38,563 bases of DNA, from positions 1-38,563 of the forward strand of contig NZ_JAAKEL010000027.1 of assembly GCF_011039205.1 (NCBI RefSeq), in the 5' to 3' direction. Source of the DNA: Dysgonomonas sp. ZJ279 (GTDB lineage Bacteria > Bacteroidota > Bacteroidia > Bacteroidales > Dysgonomonadaceae). The notes beneath the pieces were generated by a model. That model did not search any database and was not told the origin of the DNA. It saw only the letters and a list, made by a program, of their open reading frames with translations. Below are positions 33,077 through 38,563 of the stretch, piece by piece; within the stretch, counting starts at the first letter, position 1; the number at the start of each line of letters is the position of its first letter. Both the position numbers and the translations under genes were made by a program.

Positions 33077-36000
33077 TTAGAAGGTTAGATTAAGTTTTAT
33101 TCCATAATTTCTACTATATACACTACCTCCGGCTTCGTAATACTCCGAGCTGTAATTGGATTTCAGTCCTTCAGGATGGATATTATCCGGCAGGCTATTA
33201 TATAGAAAACCGACATTACGAACAATGAATCCTAAAGTAGCCCCTTTTATAAAAGCCTTTTCCGTCCATCTTTTAGGAATATCCCAGTATAACGATACCT
33301 CACGAAGTGCAACCCACGACAGTTTATGTACCGAAGCTTCTCTGATACCATTTCCCCAGTCATACATATTCGCATAATACATATATGCCGAAAGAGGATC
33401 TACCAATTGCTTATCATAAGCCTCACGATAAGTCATGCCACTCAGGTCTACTCCATTTTTATTTTTAATTCCTTTGTCGAAAACACCATCGGGTATCATA
33501 CCATCGTATACGGTACGCCCGTCGGACAATTTGCGTTCCAATCCTCCTAATTCTTGTGTACGGCCTTCTAAACTACTTGCCAATCGTCCACCAGCCATAC
33601 CGTAATTGTACGAGGCTGAAAATATGTCACCCCCAACACGAGCATCAAAAACAGCCCCCAGATTAAATCCTTTCCATTTAAGATTGGTAGCCAAACCACC
33701 TAAAAAATCAGGTTGTATACTACCGATTTTTTCAGATGTTCCCGAACGAATCCATCCTCCGGCAGAATTGAGCAGTTTGTTTCCATTCTCATCACGCTTG
33801 TAAGCATAGCTTGAATATATATCACCATATGCACCACCCTCGGTAGCCCAAGCTTGCGTATCGGCTCCTCCTCCGGGTAGTTGATATTTGGTTACACCCG
33901 GATATAATTCAATGATTTTATTTCTGTTTCGGGTATAGGTTAGTGATAAATCCCATACAAGATCTTTGGTTCGAATAGGTGTCGCAGTCAACAATAGTTC
34001 AATACCTGAATTCTGAATATTACCGGCATTAATGATTCTATAACCAACGCCCGTTTCTGTAGAAGTAGGAAGTGCCAGAATCTGGTTTTTAGTATTCGTT
34101 TTATAGTATGCTACGTCTATGCCGATACGATTGTCGAACATTCTGTAATCGATACCGAATTCGATGGCATATTGTTTTTCGGGTTTCAGGTTTGCTGCTC
34201 CTAAGTTGTTATTTGCATATTTGAAATACGGATAAGTTCCCGAACCGAAATAACCATCTTTAAAAGAGTTATAATAAAGATATGTACCCGGATTAGTAAC
34301 CATATACGGATCGGTATCGTTACCAACGATGGCATAAGATGCTCTGACTTTAGCAAAAGATATAGCTTTAGGCAAGCTCTCTTTGAATGTCTCAGTTAAA
34401 AGCCACGATGTACTTACTGATGGATAGAAATAGGATACATTTCCACTACCATCTACGTATCTTAATGTTGAAGACCAGTCGTTACGTCCTGTTATATCCA
34501 AGTATACCTGACTTTTCCAATCGGCATTAACAAAACCGTATACAGAATTTATTCTTTTCCTGTTTACATTCGCACGTGCCTCGGTTGTAGCAGGGTCTAC
34601 AGAGTTGCTTAACTCGAATATTCCCGGGACTCTTAATCCATTATTTGTTGTCGAATTGTGATATGATTGGCGCTCATCGAAACGCTCTGTCGCTAGCGAA
34701 CCACTAAGTCCAAGATCATTGAACCGATGAGTTGCCGTCAACATCGCAGCAGCTCTATATTGTAGCTTTTTGCTTTCGTTGAGGCGATAGGAAGCTCCAC
34801 GAAATTCGGATGGTTCTGTTGCCAGATTCATGACTTCGAATGTTTTATAGATACGGTTCATATCTGCGTTTACCACAAATTTAAGCCAGTTGGTCAATTT
34901 GAAATTAACATTTACATAACCTCTATAATTTTCTTCTTTCTGAGTTTGATTGTTTTCCAGATAATCAAATATTGTCGATGAATAGCCAAACGGATCATTA
35001 CCATTGTAACCATCACGAGCTACACTCCAATAGTTCTGCATCCAGTATTGGGTATCGTAATCACGAGGTACACTATACGAGAAATCGTATACGGGTGACA
35101 TATCTCCTCCCTGATAGGTTGGGTTTCGTCCATCAGAGCTTACATAGCTGAACCCTGCCTCAGTAGATACAATGCTACTAATCTCTTGGGTAGCATTTAG
35201 CGAGAAACTATTTCTATCGAAAGTATTGTTTAAACTAATACCATCGCTTTGGAGATTGGAATACGAAAAACGGAAAGTTCCCTTATCGCTACCTCCTGAT
35301 AGGGCGACATTGGTATTTATATATCTACCTGTGCGATACATATCTCTCATATTGTTAGGATAAGCCTGATGTATACCATCATAAATTCCGGCAACAGTAT
35401 ATGGCTTATAATCGTATTTGGGACCGAAGTTTCTGTTTACTTCAATATTTCTATTTTCTGTACCATCATCATTCAGAGGCCAAAGCGGATATGTTCCCAT
35501 CCCAAATTCATTTTGTAATTTAGGAAAAGAGTAAACGCTTTCCCATTGTTGTGTATGCGAGAAATTGATTCCTAAACCTTGATTCTTTTTTCCTTTTTTG
35601 GTGGTAATTAATATTACACCATTAGAGGCACGAGAGCCATACAAAGCTGTTGCTGCTGCACCTTTAAGCACAGATACAGTTTCGAAGTCATCCGAATTTA
35701 AGTTCTTAAGATCGTTACCAAAGTCCCGATCAAAATTATCCCCTGTTTTGGTAACTTCGTTATCTACAATAATTCCATCAATAACAAAAATAGGTTGATT
35801 ATTGCCCGACATCGAAGTATTTCCCCGAATCAGTATACGTTGCGAAGATTGAGGTCCGGACGAACCCATATTAATCTGAACTCCGGCTACTTTACCTTGC
35901 AAAGCATTAACCGGATTTACAATATTAGACTTTACAAGATCGTCGCCTTTCAATTCAGTCATGGCATATCCCAAAGCTTTAGAATCTCTGGTCATACCTA

Positions 36001-36358
36001 AAGCTGTTACAACAACTTCATCCAGAATTTTGTCGTCGCTGGCCATAGTCACATTTATTACTTTTTTTGTGCCAACCACTACTTCCTGCGTAGCAAAACC
36101 GATGAAAGAGAATACCAGAGTCGCTTTTTCATTTGTTGCCGAGATACTGTATTTTCCATTAGTATCAGTCATTGTACCGTTGGTAGTATACTTTACAGCG
36201 ACACTTGCTCCCGCTATAGGCTCATTGTTCGTATCCACAACAGTTCCACTAACTGTTTGTGATTGGACTAAAAGGTGAGGGCTAATAAGAAAACAACAAA
36301 AAAGTAGTAATCTGAAAACGATTAGCCTAATTTTTCTTTTTTTACAATAAACATTCAT
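33077..36358 (-). CDS. SusC/RagA-type TonB-dependent outer-membrane transporter
   Basis: 1093 residues. After the signal peptide (LIVFRLLLFCCFLISPHLLVQS) comes a carboxypeptidase-regulatory-like domain (VSGTVVDTNNEPIAGASVAV to about residue 115), the SusC-type DEVVVTALG segment, a TonB plug (PVNALQGKVAGVQI, RGNTSMSGNNQPIFVIDG, VLKGAAATALYGSRASNGVILI) and a long beta barrel ending in YGIKLNLTF with C-terminal Phe. It imports oligosaccharides across the outer membrane with energy from TonB. There is no STN domain and no sigma/anti-sigma pair nearby, so FecI-type trans-envelope control is unlikely. The unit may have a long leader of about 340 bases if the -7 box at 36699 is used. Confidence 0.95.
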   Translation of the reverse strand: MNVYCKKRKIRLIVFRLLLFCCFLISPHLLVQSQTVSGTVVDTNNEPIAGASVAVKYTTNGTMTDTNGKYSISATNEKATLVFSFIGFATQEVVVGTKKVINVTMASDDKILDEVVVTALGMTRDSKALGYAMTELKGDDLVKSNIVNPVNALQGKVAGVQINMGSSGPQSSQRILIRGNTSMSGNNQPIFVIDGIIVDNEVTKTGDNFDRDFGNDLKNLNSDDFETVSVLKGAAATALYGSRASNGVILITTKKGKKNQGLGINFSHTQQWESVYSFPKLQNEFGMGTYPLWPLNDDGTENRNIEVNRNFGPKYDYKPYTVAGIYDGIHQAYPNNMRDMYRTGRYINTNVALSGGSDKGTFRFSYSNLQSDGISLNNTFDRNSFSLNATQEISSIVSTEAGFSYVSSDGRNPTYQGGDMSPVYDFSYSVPRDYDTQYWMQNYWSVARDGYNGNDPFGYSSTIFDYLENNQTQKEENYRGYVNVNFKLTNWLKFVVNADMNRIYKTFEVMNLATEPSEFRGASYRLNESKKLQYRAAAMLTATHRFNDLGLSGSLATERFDERQSYHNSTTNNGLRVPGIFELSNSVDPATTEARANVNRKRINSVYGFVNADWKSQVYLDITGRNDWSSTLRYVDGSGNVSYFYPSVSTSWLLTETFKESLPKAISFAKVRASYAIVGNDTDPYMVTNPGTYLYYNSFKDGYFGSGTYPYFKYANNNLGAANLKPEKQYAIEFGIDYRMFDNRIGIDVAYYKTNTKNQILALPTSTETGVGYRIINAGNIQNSGIELLLTATPIRTKDLVWDLSLTYTRNRNKIIELYPGVTKYQLPGGGADTQAWATEGGAYGDIYSSYAYKRDENGNKLLNSAGGWIRSGTSEKIGSIQPDFLGGLATNLKWKGFNLGAVFDARVGGDIFSASYNYGMAGGRLASSLEGRTQELGGLERKLSDGRTVYDGMIPDGVFDKGIKNKNGVDLSGMTYREAYDKQLVDPLSAYMYYANMYDWGNGIREASVHKLSWVALREVSLYWDIPKRWTEKAFIKGATLGFIVRNVGFLYNSLPDNIHPEGLKSNYSSEYYEAGGSVYSRNYGIKLNLTF

Positions 36359-37276
36359 AATCGTAAAATTTAGGGTTAATGAGTAAATGTTAGATCTAAG
36401 ATTTCTAGTTTAAAAGTTCTTTTTTCAGTTAATGATAATTCATTTATTTTAGGTTAAATTAACCTTATTGCAGACAATCAATATGCTATATCTAAATAGG
36501 GGCTTAAAACAAAATATTTGTGAATAGAACAGAGAAAATCAGATTATTATCTAGGTTTTATTGCTCGTACAGAATGTTTGCTAAATGCAGTAATTGCACT
36601 ATAGATGATCAGTTCATACCTTTTATAACTAGGCTTCGTAATTTTACAATTTATTGATAAGCTATCTTATGTTAACTTAAGATTGTAATCAGTTAAGACA
36701 AACGTATAGTTAACAATCAATAAACACTTGCTCATTTTCGATGAATGAATAATACATAATCGATATAATACTTATTGACGTTTTGGTTAATGCAGAGAAA
36801 ACATATCGTTTATGTCCCTAAGGTAGAAATCAAAGGAAAACTCTTTTTTATTGTTAGCATACACACATACATCTATCCTTTAACACCTTACACAAATAAA
36901 AAAATCAATGGTAAACAAAAACATTTCGACAATAGCAAAACGAAAGAAATACAAAAGAAGAGATGATACAAAAGTTATAATAATACTGTAATAATCAATT
37001 ATCGACCAAATGGATAAATAAATAGATTTATTTTGTCATTCAGTTGTACAGAAATAAACTGGGCGGCCAAACTATTCTTATGGAAAAGCTATCTCATAAA
37101 CATAGTGCAAAATGTAGTCAAGATTCAGATTACTTAATAATAGAAATTTGTTTACAGAAATAATAAACAATTTTCCTAAATTATTATAAAGTTTATTATG
37201 TAAATCGATTCTCAACAAACATTATAGTTTATCAATCTGTTAATTTAATAGATAAATACTATAAGAAATTTTGTAT
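36359..37276. other. Divergent intergenic region (about 920 bp) between susC and the thioredoxin gene
   Basis: Very AT-rich. A 63-codon frame at 36775-36966 has no recognisable motif and is not called. One -7 box toward susC was found (36699-36706). No tRNA-like fold or clear hairpin was recognised. A small RNA in the susC leader is conceivable, as for other Bacteroides susC-type genes, but nothing here proves it. Confidence 0.5.
36699..36706 (-). promoter_or_regulatory. Candidate -7 box for susC/susD
   Basis: The minus strand reads TACGTTTG, fitting TAnnTTTG, 340 bases before the susC start. No good -33 element was found. Confidence 0.35.
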
Positions 37277-37801
37277 ATGATTATCAATAAATTATCAACT
37301 TATATATTTTTAGCCGGTTGCTTTATATTCCTCACAAGTGGAATTCCCCCTACTGAGAACGAGAGTCAAATCAGTAAGATTCCGGTCTATACTTTCGATG
37401 AGATAGAACCGATGTTTCATCCTGAAACATCGAACGACACGACATACGTTTTCAATTTCTGGGCTACCTACTGTGCTCCCTGCATCAAAGAACTTCCTCA
37501 CTTTGAAGCAATCGGAAAGAAATATGCCAACGAAAAAATAAAAATCGTCTTAATAAGCCTTGACTTCAAATCACGTATTGAAAATGGTATAATTCCTTTT
37601 ATCGAAAAGAGGAATATAAAGCTGCCGGTTATCGTACTTGCCGATCCGGATGCCAATGCCTGGATCGACAAAGTAGATCCCTCGTGGGATGGAACTATAC
37701 CCGCAACTCTGATTGTGAAGAAGGGAGAAAAGGCTTTTTACAGTAAAGAGTTTACCTATGAGGAACTTGATTTATTAATAACTAAATTTTTAGAACAATG
37801 A
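37277..37801 (+). CDS. TlpA-type exported thioredoxin-fold protein
   Basis: 174 residues from ATG 37277; the frame is open two codons further to a TTG, but the ATG gives the better signal sequence (MIINKLSTYIFLAGCFIFL). The body is a TlpA/ResA-like thioredoxin fold: YVFNFWATYCAPCIKELPHF with the redox pair Cys66-Ala-Pro-Cys69, KIKIVLISLDF, and TIPATLIVKKG with the cis-Pro. It should work in the periplasm as a thiol-disulphide oxidoreductase or reductant for a partner protein. The ATG of the next gene overlaps its stop (ATGA), so the two are translationally coupled and likely act together. Confidence 0.85.
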   Translation: MIINKLSTYIFLAGCFIFLTSGIPPTENESQISKIPVYTFDEIEPMFHPETSNDTTYVFNFWATYCAPCIKELPHFEAIGKKYANEKIKIVLISLDFKSRIENGIIPFIEKRNIKLPVIVLADPDANAWIDKVDPSWDGTIPATLIVKKGEKAFYSKEFTYEELDLLITKFLEQ

Positions 37802-38391
37802 AAAAAATTATATTATTGACTGGGGTTTTAATTTTAATGTGCTCAGGAATATTTGCACAAGGTTATCAGATTGGTGATACTGTTACCGACTTTAGACTCA
37901 AGAATGTAGATGATACTTTTGTTTCGCTCGGTGATTATAAAGATGCGAAGGGATTTATTGTCGTATTCACTTGCAATCATTGTCCGTATGCACAAGCATA
38001 TCAGGAGCGTTTGGTAGCTCTGGATTCAAAATATAAAGAAAAGGGCTATCCTGTTATAGCAATCAGTCCGAACAGCCCTATAATTTATCCGGCTGATAGC
38101 TTCGATGAAATGAAAAAACGCCATAAAGAGGCCGGTTTCACATTCCCATATCTCTTCGATGACGGCCAAAAGGTTTATCCAACCTTTGGAGCGACCAAAA
38201 CTCCTCATGCATTTGTACTGGAAAAAACCAGTAATGGGACTGTAGTTAGATATATTGGAGCAATTGACGATAATTACGAGGATGCTTCGGCTGTCAAAAA
38301 GACCTACATTGCCGATGCAGTAGATGCATTACTAGCAGGACAACCTGTCGCTGTGACCACAACAAAAGCCATCGGCTGCGGAATTAAATAA
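37798..38391 (+). CDS. Exported redoxin (AhpC/TSA-like) with CNHC motif
   Basis: 197 residues. The signal peptide (MKKIILLTGVLILMCSGIFAQ) is followed by a redoxin domain: YQIGDTVTDFRLKNVDDTFVSLGDY, then FIVVFTCNHCPYAQAYQERL with Cys59-Asn-His-Cys62, AISPNSP, FPYLFDDGQKVYPTFGATKTPHAFVLE with the cis-Pro, and a C-terminal AIGCGIK. The TCNHCPYA form is typical of a peroxiredoxin-like thioredoxin family common in Bacteroidota; substrate unknown. Overlap of 4 bases with the upstream TlpA-type gene suggests the two form one periplasmic redox relay (inference). Confidence 0.85.
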   Translation: MKKIILLTGVLILMCSGIFAQGYQIGDTVTDFRLKNVDDTFVSLGDYKDAKGFIVVFTCNHCPYAQAYQERLVALDSKYKEKGYPVIAISPNSPIIYPADSFDEMKKRHKEAGFTFPYLFDDGQKVYPTFGATKTPHAFVLEKTSNGTVVRYIGAIDDNYEDASAVKKTYIADAVDALLAGQPVAVTTTKAIGCGIK

Positions 38392-38538
38392 AAGAAGACA
38401 TTAACTGTTCCACTCATGTTGGTTTACGATTTACATCGGATCATGCCGTATTCTTGTGGACTAGGCATAAATATTGGTTAGTCTGAATAAAAAATAGGGA
38501 ATGCATTTTACCCCTCTGAGTATTGTTCTAAAGGCTTT

Positions 38539-38546
38539 TATCTTTG
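38539..38546 (+). promoter_or_regulatory. -7 box for a gene beyond the right edge
   Basis: TATCTTTG fits TAnnTTTG 17 bases before the end of the window. The 38392-38563 stretch holds no other feature that I recognise. Confidence 0.35.
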
Positions 38547-38563
38547 CATTGAATGACTCCGCC

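Noticed and set aside
36775-36966. 63-codon plus-strand frame between susC and the thioredoxin gene
   Set aside because: Lys/Ile/Tyr-rich AT translation without any family resemblance.

Overview
The window looks like the chromosome of an AT-rich member of the Bacteroidales (Bacteroidota). A Dysgonomonas-like genome would fit, but the genus is a guess. The evidence is a SusC/SusD pair, a fimbrillin (type V pilus) lipoprotein operon with DUF3575 and DUF3868/OmpA partners, a FISUMP protein, a GH92 mannosidase, and repeated matches to the Bacteroidota -7 promoter box TAnnTTTG at plausible distances upstream of genes. No rRNA, tRNA or CRISPR was seen.

Layout. Positions 1-54 hold the 5' end of a minus-strand gene that runs off the left edge, probably a transposase. 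From 410 to 13023 lie mostly housekeeping genes: mfd and a DUF418 membrane protein (probable operon), a convergent Spy/LTXXQ-type exported protein, a secreted GH92 alpha-mannosidase, a RhlE-type DEAD-box helicase, an RluF-type pseudouridine synthase with a long basic tail, and an exported beta-lactamase-fold serine hydrolase. From 13024 to 14500 is a repeat-rich island. It carries a REP-like palindrome, two near-identical 151-bp elements with 18-bp terminal inverted repeats (MITE-like), and between them an XRE regulator with a repeat-rich upstream region. From 14501 to 22781, all on the minus strand, are a FISUMP protein and a six-gene fimbrial operon: FimB/Mfa2-like anchor, fimbrillin, second fimbrillin-like lipoprotein, large lipoprotein with a hydrophobic helical insert, DUF3575 porin-like protein, and DUF3868/OmpA/TPR protein. 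It is preceded by about 0.7 kb of very AT-rich non-coding DNA.

From 23599 to 29101 is a complete L-fucose catabolic cluster on the minus strand: fucI (isomerase), fucA (aldolase), fucK (kinase) and fucP (permease). A degenerate third relative of the 151-bp elements lies between fucA and fucK. Two AraC regulators follow (29320-30180 plus, 30183-31046 minus). They are gap-free paralogues arranged tail to tail with a 2-bp gap, and they contain inverted stretches of near-perfect identity. Next is a susD/susC pair (31355-36358). The right end carries two exported thioredoxin-fold proteins that overlap by an ATGA.

How the parts fit: SusC/SusD would import a fucose-containing glycan or its fragments across the outer membrane. 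FucP would carry fucose across the inner membrane, and FucI-FucK-FucA would convert it to DHAP and lactaldehyde. The AraC pair is the likely local control. The most unusual things seen are the inverted AraC pair, whose repeats would allow in-frame domain swapping by inversion; the mirror-image promoter dyad between fucI and araC; the modular MITE-like family abutting gene 3' ends; and the fimbrial lipoprotein with an internal Leu/Gly/Ala-rich insert.
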